Positions 11,489 through 22,381 of a stretch of 64,000 nucleotides of DNA are shown here, piece after piece. Under the pieces are notes generated by a model. The model did not search any database. It saw nothing but the letters and a program-made list of their open reading frames with translations, and was not told where the DNA came from. A program made the translations under genes and the position numbers. This DNA comes from Plasmodium malariae (Eukaryota > Apicomplexa > Aconoidasida > Haemosporida > Plasmodiidae): positions 186,001 to 250,000 of the forward strand of contig NC_041786.1 in the NCBI RefSeq assembly GCF_900090045.1, read 5' to 3'. Every line of letters begins with the position of its first letter. Position 1 is the first letter of the stretch.

Positions 11489-12736
11489 ATGAACGAGCAA
11501 TGTTATATATTACCAGGAGAATTTGGTGTAGTTGTTCAGGTTATTATTGGGTTTGTGTCATTGAGTATATTACTAACTAAATTTATTTTGGAGAAACCTA
11601 GAAGAACATTTGTCAAATTCATAAAAGATGTAATTGTTATATTATGTGGATCAACAACACTTCATTTTGTTAATATATTTTTATGTATATTTATTTTTCA
11701 ATATCATATTTTATCATATATAAGCAAAATTGATATGGATGAGTGTTCTATATATTTTATTCAGATTATAATTGATGCAAGCGTAGGTTTATATTTGGAA
11801 TATAAAATATTTTCATTATTTAAATTCTTGAAATTTAGAAAGGAATATTTATATAATAATTCCAGCTTATCTGTTTATAAGCCCGTTGATGCACTATCGC
11901 ATTATTCTTCTTTTGTAAAATTTGCAAACAATAATAACGTACAGAAATATGATGATAATAAGAGTAATAGTAATGATGACAACAGGAATAACCGTGTACT
12001 ATTTATTGGAACATATTCATCTAATTTAAAGGAGTATGTAAGAGAAGAAAATAGTAGCACCTTCAGCTCAAATAATTCAAAAAATGAAAAAGGTAAAGAT
12101 AATAATAATAATAATAAGGAAGTATATGAAAATAAAATATTTAAGGAAAACTACATTTTTAACACTGATAATATTGTTCATAATTGTACTACATATGACG
12201 AGGCAGGACACGCAGAACAAGCAGATGATAAGGTTTCAAGACAACACGTAGAATATGATGAAAAATATGGTGGACATGATAAATATGAGAAATATGGTGG
12301 TGGAAATTATGAAGATTATAAAAATGAACTGAAATTGCTAACGGATGAACTCCAAGATGAAGATGTCCATATAGAATTAAATGAAAATATGCAATTTAAT
12401 GAAGATGAAATAATTATATATGAAAATAAAAATTCAGATATGCCCAAACACTTTGAAGAGAAATATATAGACTTGAATTTATTTCAAAGTGTACTTTTAT
12501 GGATATCTGTAATTTTAACGGCAAAAAGTATATCATTACTTCTTTTTTTTCTTTTTTCACCAATCTTTAATATACTTGTCCTACATTCAGTAGCACATAT
12601 TAGTGATATGCGATATAAACTTCTAGTAGTAATGATTATAGTACCATTCTTTTTCAATTTTATCATATATTTCTTTACTGATTGCATAATTAAAAGACAA
12701 TATCCACATGGGAATGTAAGTAACGACAAGATATAA
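11489..12736 (+). CDS. STIMATE/TMEM110-family multi-pass membrane protein
   Basis: Single-exon protein of 415 residues in the STIMATE (TMEM110) family; in animals this ER protein promotes STIM-dependent calcium entry at ER-plasma membrane junctions. The family core is clear. A first membrane segment spans about residues 13-35. Segment two contains HFVNIFLCIFIF, comparable to human HFANVYL. Segment three contains CSIYFIQIIIDASVGLYLEY, comparable to human [20 protein letters not shown]. Two C-terminal segments include VVMIIVPFFFNFIIYFFTD, very close to human IVMLIVPFFVNALMFWVVD. Between segments three and four lies an insertion of roughly 190 hydrophilic Asn/Asp/Glu/Lys-rich residues, typical of Plasmodium. 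The role in the parasite is unknown, because canonical STIM/Orai is not recognised there. Family assignment is firm; function is inference. Confidence 0.85.
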   Translation: MNEQCYILPGEFGVVVQVIIGFVSLSILLTKFILEKPRRTFVKFIKDVIVILCGSTTLHFVNIFLCIFIFQYHILSYISKIDMDECSIYFIQIIIDASVGLYLEYKIFSLFKFLKFRKEYLYNNSSLSVYKPVDALSHYSSFVKFANNNNVQKYDDNKSNSNDDNRNNRVLFIGTYSSNLKEYVREENSSTFSSNNSKNEKGKDNNNNNKEVYENKIFKENYIFNTDNIVHNCTTYDEAGHAEQADDKVSRQHVEYDEKYGGHDKYEKYGGGNYEDYKNELKLLTDELQDEDVHIELNENMQFNEDEIIIYENKNSDMPKHFEEKYIDLNLFQSVLLWISVILTAKSISLLLFFLFSPIFNILVLHSVAHISDMRYKLLVVMIIVPFFFNFIIYFFTDCIIKRQYPHGNVSNDKI

Positions 12737-13142
12737 TTTCATAATATCATAATTTATAAAACCAAGTCATTCTTTCAAAATTCCTTTATACGTGGCATAT
12801 TTGTCTTTAATATTATTTTCTTATATAAACAAACCCTTTTTTTTTTTTTTTTTTTTTTTTCGTATTTTATTTAATTTTTATAAGACTTACTTTTGTTTTT
12901 GTACCTTTAGTATATCCTTTTAATATAAACAAACTTGTTTTTAATTTTTTTATCATTTTTATTTCTTCCTTTCTACTATTATTTTTTTTTTTTATTATCT
13001 TTGTAGTATCTTAAAAAAATATTAAGCACAAACTGGTTTTAAATAATTAACAAATAATATATAAAATATTTATCAGAAAAAAAGCTTATACGCAGACAAA
13101 TATATATTTCCTAATTCATGTAAAATGTATATATATTATTAT

Positions 13143-13187
<45 letters not shown>

Positions 13188-13724
13188 AATCCCAAAAGAA
13201 TAATGCGAATTTTTCGCATATTTAATATCTCAAAAGAAGTAAGACAGACTACTGAAAATTAAGTATATGGATACAATTTAAAAAAATAAAAAAAGAGCAT
13301 TGATTACATTTCATTTATAAGATAACAAAAAAAATAAAATAATAAAAGTACATATTTGGTAATGAAAAAATATGATAGATAAAAAATTACGTAAAATATG
13401 TCAAATTAAAGCATGCGTGCTAACACACAAACATATGCTATTTCATATGGCATACTATGCTAACATTGAAATATAAAATAAATATTTATGTATTCTCTCA
13501 TTAAATCGTTTTGCATTCAAAAAAAAAAAAAAAAAAAGGATGAAAACTTAAAAAATAAAAGCACAAATGACAAATAATTTTTTGTTTTTTTAAAAAAACG
13601 TAAAAATGAATTATCTTCAAAATAAAGGCAAAGTTGCCACCTACAATAACTGTCCTGCACAAATATTAAAATAACAAAAAACATCAAAAAAAAAAAAAAA
13701 AAAATTAATAACAAAAGAAAAAAA
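12737..13724. other. Convergent intergenic region
   Basis: About 1 kb between the 3' ends of the STIMATE-like gene and the GH35-like gene. It contains poly(T), poly(A) and (TA)n runs (13147-13180) and nothing else I can support. Confidence 0.6.
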
Positions 13725-16700
13725 TTATGATTCCAAAAAGTCGCTTACATTTTGAATATTTTCAGTATTCGTATCTTCAGTAGCATCATCGTATGAACTA
13801 CTTACATAAATATTATGTGTTATAATATTTTCAATAATATTTTGGTAATTTTGTTTGTTTTTCTCCTTTTCTTCCTTAGTCTTAAAGTGATTATGTAATG
13901 CCTTAAAAAAAAAGTAAGTAATAAAAATAATAAAACATAAAATAAAAAGAAATAAAAGCCAATTAACATATTTCTCTTTCTTAGTTAAACTATATACACC
14001 ACCATGTAACACTTCCCTAACTATTTCTACTTTGTATGGATTACCTCCATATTCATCAAAAATTATGACAACATTTGTTCCTTCAACTAACCAGTCTGTT
14101 GGTATTCTCATATATCTTGTTAACGGTATATTAACCAAATTTTCATTATTTAAAAATTTCTTTTTTCCTTTTTTTCTTTTTTTTATTTTTTCAAATTTTA
14201 TTTCTTCATTTATTTCATTTTCATAGCTTTCTCTATCGTCCGTTATCCAAAAACTGCCTAATATATGATTATTAATATAAACAAACCCTCTAAATAGTCC
14301 ATCTATTTTATTTGTTTCGATATCATAAGCAGATAATTTTAAAGAGTATTTAGATCTTATAAAATCGACATTTTTAATAAAAAATAATAAAGTATACCAA
14401 GTTAGGGGTAAATTTATGGTATTTTTATTTACCTTACTAAATCTATTTAAATATTTAAATATACCAGTTTTACAATAATATTTTATTTTATTAAAAAAAA
14501 AGGAAAAAAAAAAACTTGATTTACACATTTTTAAAAATGCTTTCGTAATATTTTTCATTTCATTTTTTTTATTGGACAATGGAGATTCAGAAATGATATT
14601 ATTATAACCTAAAATTTTGTAATCCATATTGTTAGTATTACATTTATTGGTAACCCTACTATTTTTGTTATTTTCTTCCTGATGAACATTTTTACCCTTG
14701 CTTTCGACGTTTATTTGAATATCCTTACTATTTCCAGTATTTTTTTGTGAACCATTTTTACTTGCCTTACTCTTCTCAAAAGAATTGAATGTTTTATTCT
14801 TTAAATAAAATTTAATAAAACTATAATCAACCATATTATACATCTTTTTATATATATCTAAATTTTTCTCATTCTTTATTATTTCTCCACTTACACCAAC
14901 ACAGTTATATATATCATAATCATTTCTCGTAACAATATATATATACGTGTTTGTACTTTCATTCTCATAATAATTATGCATGCTTTGTTCATTTTCATCA
15001 AACATACCACCACCACAGTTTTCATTCGCACATATTTTTGAAGTATCATTCATGCCATATATCAAATCCGCAAATATATTGTTATCATTCTTCTTATTTT
15101 TATTATCCTTGCTTAAATTTTTTCCCCAGTCCTTCCCACCATCTTCTTGCGTCTCCACATTCAGTTCTACTTCTGGTTCGACTTCTTTCCCGTTTTCACT
15201 TTTTTCATTATTCACAACTCCGTTATTTTCATTTTTTCTTTTTTCATTTATTTTTGGATTTTCACCTGAACTGTTCATGATATTGTTCTTTTTTTTTTCT
15301 TTTTTTTTCCACTTCTCATTCTGTGCTCGTGTGTTTATGTGTATATCTCTGTGTGTATGTATTTCTGTGTGTGTGTGTGTGTGTTCGTGTTTCTGCGCAT
15401 TCAAGCCACTGTTGCCTCTTTGCCCAGTCGACTTAGAATTTTCATTCTTTTTTTTCATGTTATTATGGCTGTTTTCATTATTAAAAAAATGATAATCATT
15501 TTTTAATTGATTTAAATTGATGTGATGGAGAAAATCCGTTCGAATATCTTGGTTAGGAAAACCCAAACCTAAATTAGCACAAATTATATAAATATTTTTA
15601 GCATTTACTATTTCAACATATTTATACTCATTAAATCCTGCATATATAAAATTATTGTCGGCAAATACATATACATATAAGCTATAATTACTCAGGAATA
15701 ATTTCACATAGTTCACTTTATCCTTCAATGATATTATGTACCAATGAAATTTTGAAATATCTAAGGTTACATAAAAATGATTTAGCACATTTATTTCGTA
15801 AACTGAATGTAAATGATTATTTGGAAAAAAATTCGGAAAAATGTTCATATGCTTAATAATATTTTTTGACATTAAACTAGTTTTTCCATAATTTTTTTTT
15901 TTTTTTTTTTTTTTTTTTCCCTCATTATCATCATCCTCTTTCTCATTTTCATGCTCGTCTTCTTCTCTTAAGCACATTAAAGGTCCTGCATTTACAACAT
16001 CAAACGAATATAAATATTTGTCAATAGGAGCATAGGATTCCTTTTTATTTATGTAGGAAAATTCATAATTATAATTAAAAGATGTATCATAAATTACTTT
16101 TTTCTTATATTCATTATATATAATACAGCTAAAACTGTTAATATTATAATTGATATGACCAATTTTAACAAAACTACTTCCTTTAATATTATGATTACAA
16201 ATTATTTTAATAACATCATAATCATACATTTCTATATTTGCTGAGATTTTTATATGACTCACATAATGTTCATATTTTAATAAATAATGACCATATTTAT
16301 AAAGAAATTTAAAAATTTTTTTAATATGAGAATATAAAGGTTCTTTTTGATTAAAATATACATCCAACGGTTGACCTGTTTCTTTGCTATAATGTTCTAA
16401 ATAAGTGTGTGTGTTATTTATATTACTCCCACTATAAAAGGGGAAGATGTTTATGAACACACCACCTTTCGCTAAAAATATTAAAATGTTGAATGTTAAA
16501 TCTTTGAAGTTCCGGATATGTCCTATATAATTATTATAAGAACTCTTCGCCTTTTTTAGGCCAACACTTATTTCTCCTACTTTGTCTACGTTGCCTACTT
16601 TTCCCGATTTGTTTGATATCACTTTTTCCCGTTTATTATCTGTCTTATGACCCTCCTGACCATTACTATCACTATCAGCATGCACTCCTTCCTCTTCCTC

Positions 16701-18542
16701 TTCTTCCTCTCTTTCCTCCGACTCGATTTGTACCCCATCCGTATGATTGTTGATAACATCCATCGGACGTTTTCTCTCCTTATCATCCTTACATAATGTA
16801 TTGAAGGGCTCACTAACTTTTTTCTCTTCACTCTGAACTTTGCCCCCATCTGGTTTTACATGTTTATCTCTTTCATTCGTAGATTCACTAACAACACGTG
16901 ATGATATGGGGTCCAATGTATCCACGGATGATGGTGCTTCCATTGATGACCATGCTGCCAACTCGTAGGTAGTTGGATCCGTAAATTTTGTCCTGAAAGT
17001 ATTTATGGAGTTAACATTATGTATGCTATATTTTGCACCTGTCCAAACTTGAGACCATATGCAAGGTTTGTTTAATTTTATGCATTCATTATCAAACCAA
17101 TTATTATTTAAAAAATGATTATAACAGTTATTACCTGCATAAGAATTAATGAAGTCATCCTTAATATAAGGATAATTTGTTGTTAATATATTTATTTTAC
17201 TGAAATGTTTTTGAACTAATTTGTTAATTTCGTTAACGTATATTAACCCTAATTCATATTCATTAATAGCTCTAATATATCTATTAAATCGTACGTATAA
17301 AAAATAGCCTACCGTTAATATATAACTTCTTCTTATTCTTTTAAAAAAATTCACTACACATGTTAAAAGAGAAGAGGGAGAAATGGATGATGTGGATGAA
17401 TAGGATGAGGTGGATGAATGGGATGAGGTGGAAGAAGACTCAGAATTATTGTAATAATTTTCCAAGTTGCAAATATTTTGAAAATACCCCTTTCTCTTCA
17501 AATCAATTATAATATACATATAATAGTTATCAAACGTTTTGTCTATATTGATATAAATAACTGGCCCATTATTTATATTCGTATATTTTTTTAACTTTGG
17601 TAAAATGTAGTTAAACCATTTTATAACCCTTTGAAAATAATATAAGCTGTAAATGTTATTGTATGAGTATTCTCCTTTACTATATAAAATTTTCTTTTTA
17701 TCTATTACTCTCTCTAAGTTTTGTCTTTTCATATTGTTCAAAAAATCATTTAAAGATAATTTTGTTCTCTCTTTCCACAAGTTGCATGGGAAATATTCTT
17801 TAATTTTTTTTTTTCTCTTTTTGATATATATATTATTAATATAATCATTAACTTTTTTATTAAATAAAACGTACGGAGGTATATTAGAATTGTAAATGTT
17901 GTTTATAAATGGTCCTATATCTAATATAACAAACAGTCCATTAGACGCACAAAAATTTAATAAATAGAAAAGTTTAGAATTACTAATATCATAATGGTCT
18001 TCTAAATATTCATTTTCTGGCCAGAATAAAAAAGTGTACACTGTATTGAAATTTAATTCTTTTATTTTTTTTAAAACGATATAGATATCTCTAACACTCA
18101 TATAGATATACGGAATGTATGCACTTAATATGTACGTTTTAAAATTGTTAATATAAATTAACCGATTTACGTGCCTTACTTCGAATCCTATTCTCCCCCA
18201 TTTACCTTTACCATCTAGGTAATACTTTTCATTATGACTATCACTACTTCTATAATCACTACTTCTATAATCATTACTGCTATATTCACTACTGCTAAAA
18301 TCACTACTACGATAATCACTACTACGATAACGGCTACTGCTATAACTATTGTGCTTTATAAAATTATACGTTATTATGTTCCTTTCCTTCTCCACTTCCT
18401 TGTCTACAAACAATCCCTTCAACTTCTTCCACACATTTTTAAAACAGCTGCTCTCCGTTGTAAAAGAATATGAATAAATGCATTTTATTTTTGAATTTAA
18501 AAAAAAAGGGAATGAAAAACATAGTAAAAAAAAAAGGTTCAT
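13725..18542 (-). CDS. GH35 beta-galactosidase homologue, probably inactive, membrane-anchored
   Basis: Single-exon protein of 1605 residues. Residues 1-22 look like a signal peptide. Residues 67-102 hold a Ser/Arg/Tyr/Asp repeat. From about 118 the order of plant-type GH35 blocks follows: the barrel start (YIPYIYMSVRDIYIVLKKIK, then FNTVYTFLFW and LFVILDIGPF), GPVIYINID (326-334), the CNxF-like block NCYNHFLNNNWF, KPCIWSQVWTG (492-502) and LAKGGVFINIFPFYSG near 685. The C-terminal jelly-roll blocks GFVYINNHILGSFW (near 1414) and RYMRIPTDWLVEGTNVVIIF followed by GGNP (near 1475-1500) match plant beta-galactosidase ends. A membrane segment spans about 1526-1545, with a short cytosolic tail. 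The two catalytic glutamates are absent: ENE of the acid/base motif reads DKT (334-336) and WTE of the nucleophile motif reads WSQ (496-498). Long hydrophilic insertions separate the blocks. Role unknown; a secretory-pathway or surface glycan-binding pseudoenzyme is an inference. Confidence 0.8.
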   Translation of the reverse strand: MNLFFLLCFSFPFFLNSKIKCIYSYSFTTESSCFKNVWKKLKGLFVDKEVEKERNIITYNFIKHNSYSSSRYRSSDYRSSDFSSSEYSSNDYRSSDYRSSDSHNEKYYLDGKGKWGRIGFEVRHVNRLIYINNFKTYILSAYIPYIYMSVRDIYIVLKKIKELNFNTVYTFLFWPENEYLEDHYDISNSKLFYLLNFCASNGLFVILDIGPFINNIYNSNIPPYVLFNKKVNDYINNIYIKKRKKKIKEYFPCNLWKERTKLSLNDFLNNMKRQNLERVIDKKKILYSKGEYSYNNIYSLYYFQRVIKWFNYILPKLKKYTNINNGPVIYINIDKTFDNYYMYIIIDLKRKGYFQNICNLENYYNNSESSSTSSHSSTSSYSSTSSISPSSLLTCVVNFFKRIRRSYILTVGYFLYVRFNRYIRAINEYELGLIYVNEINKLVQKHFSKINILTTNYPYIKDDFINSYAGNNCYNHFLNNNWFDNECIKLNKPCIWSQVWTGAKYSIHNVNSINTFRTKFTDPTTYELAAWSSMEAPSSVDTLDPISSRVVSESTNERDKHVKPDGGKVQSEEKKVSEPFNTLCKDDKERKRPMDVINNHTDGVQIESEEREEEEEEEGVHADSDSNGQEGHKTDNKREKVISNKSGKVGNVDKVGEISVGLKKAKSSYNNYIGHIRNFKDLTFNILIFLAKGGVFINIFPFYSGSNINNTHTYLEHYSKETGQPLDVYFNQKEPLYSHIKKIFKFLYKYGHYLLKYEHYVSHIKISANIEMYDYDVIKIICNHNIKGSSFVKIGHINYNINSFSCIIYNEYKKKVIYDTSFNYNYEFSYINKKESYAPIDKYLYSFDVVNAGPLMCLREEDEHENEKEDDDNEGKKKKKKKKNYGKTSLMSKNIIKHMNIFPNFFPNNHLHSVYEINVLNHFYVTLDISKFHWYIISLKDKVNYVKLFLSNYSLYVYVFADNNFIYAGFNEYKYVEIVNAKNIYIICANLGLGFPNQDIRTDFLHHINLNQLKNDYHFFNNENSHNNMKKKNENSKSTGQRGNSGLNAQKHEHTHTHTEIHTHRDIHINTRAQNEKWKKKEKKKNNIMNSSGENPKINEKRKNENNGVVNNEKSENGKEVEPEVELNVETQEDGGKDWGKNLSKDNKNKKNDNNIFADLIYGMNDTSKICANENCGGGMFDENEQSMHNYYENESTNTYIYIVTRNDYDIYNCVGVSGEIIKNEKNLDIYKKMYNMVDYSFIKFYLKNKTFNSFEKSKASKNGSQKNTGNSKDIQINVESKGKNVHQEENNKNSRVTNKCNTNNMDYKILGYNNIISESPLSNKKNEMKNITKAFLKMCKSSFFFSFFFNKIKYYCKTGIFKYLNRFSKVNKNTINLPLTWYTLLFFIKNVDFIRSKYSLKLSAYDIETNKIDGLFRGFVYINNHILGSFWITDDRESYENEINEEIKFEKIKKRKKGKKKFLNNENLVNIPLTRYMRIPTDWLVEGTNVVIIFDEYGGNPYKVEIVREVLHGGVYSLTKKEKYVNWLLFLFILCFIIFITYFFFKALHNHFKTKEEKEKNKQNYQNIIENIITHNIYVSSSYDDATEDTNTENIQNVSDFLES

Positions 18543-18980
18543 TTTAACAGGCTTTTAAAAATACGCTCATGGTTTCGATTATTCGAAAAAGCGGACACAC
18601 GTACGTACGTGGAAATTAGAGTATATTATGTGATAATAAGATTATGCTCTTTTGCGTGTTTGCATGTATATATGTATCCATCAACGTATGTATGTATATA
18701 TGTACGTATGTATATATGTATGCATGTACGTATACATGTATACACGCGTGAAGTGTCGAACAAAATATCAGGTACTACATTAGGTCAACCATAATCATTC
18801 TCTTTATGCTTATATTTATATATGCGCTTACGTATACCCACATATATCTATCAAATGCATGAAATTAAAATGTGCTCCTCACACGTAAAAACATTGACAT
18901 CTATATATGTATACACATGTAAAGGAAACTCTCTTCTAAGTTCATTATAGTAAAATTGGAAAAGATAAAAACATAAAACG

Positions 18981-18993
18981 GGGGGGAGGGGGG
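18981..18993 (+). other. Isolated G-run, possible quadruplex
   Basis: Two runs of six G separated by one A. In DNA this AT-rich such a run is very unusual. It lies about 440 bases upstream of the GH35-like start codon. Confidence 0.5.
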
Positions 18994-19108
18994 ACTTATA
19001 TTAAAATATAAAAAATGTAAAGGGTTGAAAAATGCGGAAAAACGTATCAGCGTTATTGCTATGAATTAATGCATCAATGAAGAATACAGAAAAAAAAAAA
19101 TATATGTA

Positions 19109-19145
<37 letters not shown>

Positions 19146-19280
19146 GTATATATACAAATTACAATTCACAATTTACAACGCATATGCACTCTTAAATAAC
19201 CACTTCACCTCTCAACAAATAATATACTATTATTAAAGGGTCCAAAATTTTTACGTGCTCGCATTTATTAAGCAATGGGG

Positions 19281-19299
19281 TGAGAACAAAACGTTCTCA
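19281..19299. other. Perfect 7-bp inverted repeat in a GC-richer island
   Basis: TGAGAAC, a 5-base loop, then GTTCTCA. It sits in a locally GC-richer stretch (about 19250-19310) inside an AT-rich intergenic region. It could be part of a small structured RNA or a protein-binding palindrome; the sequence alone cannot decide. Confidence 0.35.
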
Positions 19300-19672
19300 G
19301 CGTCATAATATAATAATAAAAAGCTAAGAAACTAATTTAATAAGAAAAAATATATTTTATCCACTTTTTTACATTTCTTTTTTCACTCTTTTATTTTTTT
19401 TTAGGCATTTTTGGTTAATATTTTTTGTTTTCCTTTTTTCCATTTAAATATGGTACACCTTTATGCATATGTCTTTAGCCCCACCCGTAAAATAGCATTG
19501 TATATGTTAATCTATACATATATATATGCTTATATATGTATATATATAGGTAGGTCTGTATTTATGCAATGTATTCCGTACTGTATAATATAAATTAACA
19601 ATATTCACTTAAAATAAGAAACATGTCATCATTATATTACGAATACTTTACTTAAAACGTATTAAACATGTA

Positions 19673-19711
<39 letters not shown>

Positions 19712-20184
19712 AAGCTCTCCTTAGGCTCATATTCGCCAAGAGTTTTCTTTCTCATATGCTGGTTTAAAAATATGATAATTTTTTATGAAAAAACAGCAAG
19801 TATGCTTAAATTTAAAAAAAAAATAAATTCAGTATGTTCGTATAATACATACATACGTACGCGTAATCTTTAAATTGAGATTAAATTTTTTTAATATCTT
19901 TATTTTTACTTCTTTCTTCCTGTCAACATGTAACAAAAAAAAAAAATAAATAAATAAAGAGCACGTTATATTTTTTGGGCACTCAGTATGACAAAGCATG
20001 AAGAGAGTACTAGCTAAAAATTAAAATAATATAGAACATTATCATATATCTGAACCTACCTCCATTTTTGTATTTCCATATTTCGCATAGAATTTACTAA
20101 AGTTTAAGGGACAAAATACACTTTACAAGTATATATATAAAATTACCTATTTATTTGGGCATACGTATATATGCGAAATTGTAC

Positions 20185-20215
<31 letters not shown>

Positions 20216-20563
20216 TTTAAATATATGCGTATCTATTCTTTTACAAATGCATATTAAATTTTACACAATATATATTAGTACTCACACATAAACCCTCACA
20301 TTATTCGCACAACAGAAAATAATTTATTGCTCCAAAATCTACCATGCAATTAAATATAAAAAAATATTGTTCCAAATATGCCCCTTTTATGAGTTTTCCT
20401 TTTTTACAAATAGACCATTTATATAAATCCTTTCCTTGTTCATTTTAAGAATACTATAGGAAAGAAGCACAAAACAAAACCACCCCATAGAATGAAAATA
20501 CAGACGAGTTTATATTAACCATTTTTGTTTACAAAAATAGAAGCAAAACAAAACAGAAGAAAA

Positions 20564-22257
20564 ATGAAATACACAGTTGTTCGTATCAAAGCTGAGTTGG
20601 AAAACGTTAAAAACTTATTCTGTGATGACGACTTTTTATGGACGTTTAATAGTAAAATTATGAGAATACATTGAATTCTTTCTTTATTGATTATGTATAT
20701 GTGTGTGGGTGTGAATGTACATATTATTATTATTATCTTAATTTCATTTTATGTATAATTGTAATGTTTTCGTTTTTCTGAAAAGTGCCTACGTACAGAT
20801 ATGTACGAGTGTGTACATGTATGCATATATATATATATATATGTATACCTGAGCATGTGTGTGTGCACTTATTTTCACGTAGTAAGGGATAGCTCCTCAT
20901 CCTTAACAAGGGAAAATATACAATTTAGAAAAACGGATGAACTAAGTATACCTAACAGTAGAGGGTAAAAGCATATAAAACAGACGTCTGTATTAGTATA
21001 TATATATATATATATATGTATATTTTTTTTTTTACACCATATAATACATGTATGTGTTGTATATGTATTTATATATTTATATATTCTTCATTCTTTTCGC
21101 TTTTATTTTTTTATGCGAATTTTAGAACAGCTAATTTCTTAGTTAAGTGGACAGAGTATCCCAAGTACTCAACCATCAATTTTGTAGAAGTAACAATATG
21201 AACGAGGGTCCAAAGGAGCAAATAGTCATGCATGCGTATATACATATATATATATATGCATATCTGTACATACTTAAGTTTATGTAATCTACTATTATGT
21301 TCGTATTACCCTTTTGGCGATCTTTCTTGTCCATCTCTTAGACAAAAAATGCTTGCTCATATGGTGAAGATGTTAGCAACGAATGGCACGACTTTGCTAG
21401 TTTTGAATGCAGAGGGTAAAGAATGAAGAAAATAGGATAAAATAAAATAAAAAATAAAATATAATAAAATTTTGTAAAATAAAATATAATAAATTAGAAC
21501 AAATTAGAACAAATTAGAACAAATTTGAACAAATTAGAACAAATTAGAATAAATTAGAATAAATTAGAAATAATTAGAATAAATTAGAATAAATTAGAAT
21601 AAATTAGAAATAATTAGAATAAATTAGAATAAATTAGAATAAATTAGAAATAATTAGAATAAAATTAAATATTCTTTTTATACCTATGCGGTGCATCTAC
21701 CTATCCATTTTATTATTTCCCAAAATATATGACCCCTTCATAATTTCATTTTTTTTTTTTAGAATAGAAATTGTTGAGTTTATCCCAACTAATAATTTTA
21801 TCGTAGAAGATATAAAAGGAAAAATATATTATGATGTAAATTTATCTGATCTAAATTGGTGTGATTACAATCAGGTAAGTATAAACTATATGTTGAAAAG
21901 GATTTTTTTTTTTTTTTTTTTTTTTTTTTGAGCATATTAATTAGTTTACTCCCTTTTTTCCTTGCGTACTGTTGCAAAGGGAAAAGGAGTAAAATACAAG
22001 AGTGCCAATATATATACAACATGTATATATTTATATGTACACTTAAGTGCATAAAACATACATATATAATACAACATACACATTACACATACCTAAGTGA
22101 TGCAAAGAAAGAACTCTGCGTGAAAAATCGAACATCATAACAACTGCATTTATTTCTACACACAAATTTGTTAAAAATGTGAAAGGCATAAATATTTGTA
22201 GCTATAATATATTTTAAAAGGATAAATTGTAAATTATTATTTTTTAAAAGAATAAAT

Positions 22258-22290
<33 letters not shown>

Positions 22291-22381
22291 TTTTAAATAG
22301 ATAAATATTATATTTTTTTTCTTTTTTAAGGATCATGAAATGTGCGTAGGGATATATAATTTCGAATATGAAATTAATTAG
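20564..22381 (+). CDS. CZIB/DUF866-family protein lacking CXXC motifs, six exons
   Basis: The exons are 20564-20651, 20883-20964, 21126-21189, 21342-21415, 21763-21874 and 22331-22381. All junctions are GT-AG and phases agree, giving 156 residues; human CZIB (C1orf123) has 160. The match to the family is end to end. The N-terminus has KAELENVKNL and FLWTF. The middle has FASFECRGIEIVEFIP, comparable to human VEFECRGLEPVDFQP. The C-terminal part has VNLSDLNWCDYNQ, comparable to INLQEKDWTDYDE, and ends VGIYNFEYEIN. In the human protein two CXXC motifs bind one zinc. Here the first position reads RDSSSS and the second reads KWTEYPK, so all four cysteines are gone. The biological role of the family is poorly known. 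No single exon is long enough to stand out; the gene was assembled by reading frames across introns. Confidence 0.88.
21491..21660 (+). repeat. Intronic decamer minisatellite AAATTAGAAC/T
   Basis: Seventeen copies of a 10-base unit inside intron 4 of the CZIB-like gene. Early copies read AAATTAGAAC, later ones AAATTAGAAT with a TAATTAGAAT variant every fourth copy, giving a 40-base higher-order period. The GAAC form is the same decamer, in the same orientation, as the array at 291-366. Confidence 0.9.

Larger units (their letters stand above)
18543..20563. other. Divergent intergenic region, GH35-like / CZIB-like genes
   Basis: A 2 kb region upstream of two divergent genes. It contains ATGT/GTAT-rich microsatellite stretches (18660-18745), a G-run GGGGGGAGGGGGG at 18981-18993, a small hairpin at 19281-19299, (TA)n tracts at 19100-19145, a poly(A) run at 19679-19710 and T runs near 20190-20218. 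No coding frame is supported. Confidence 0.6.
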
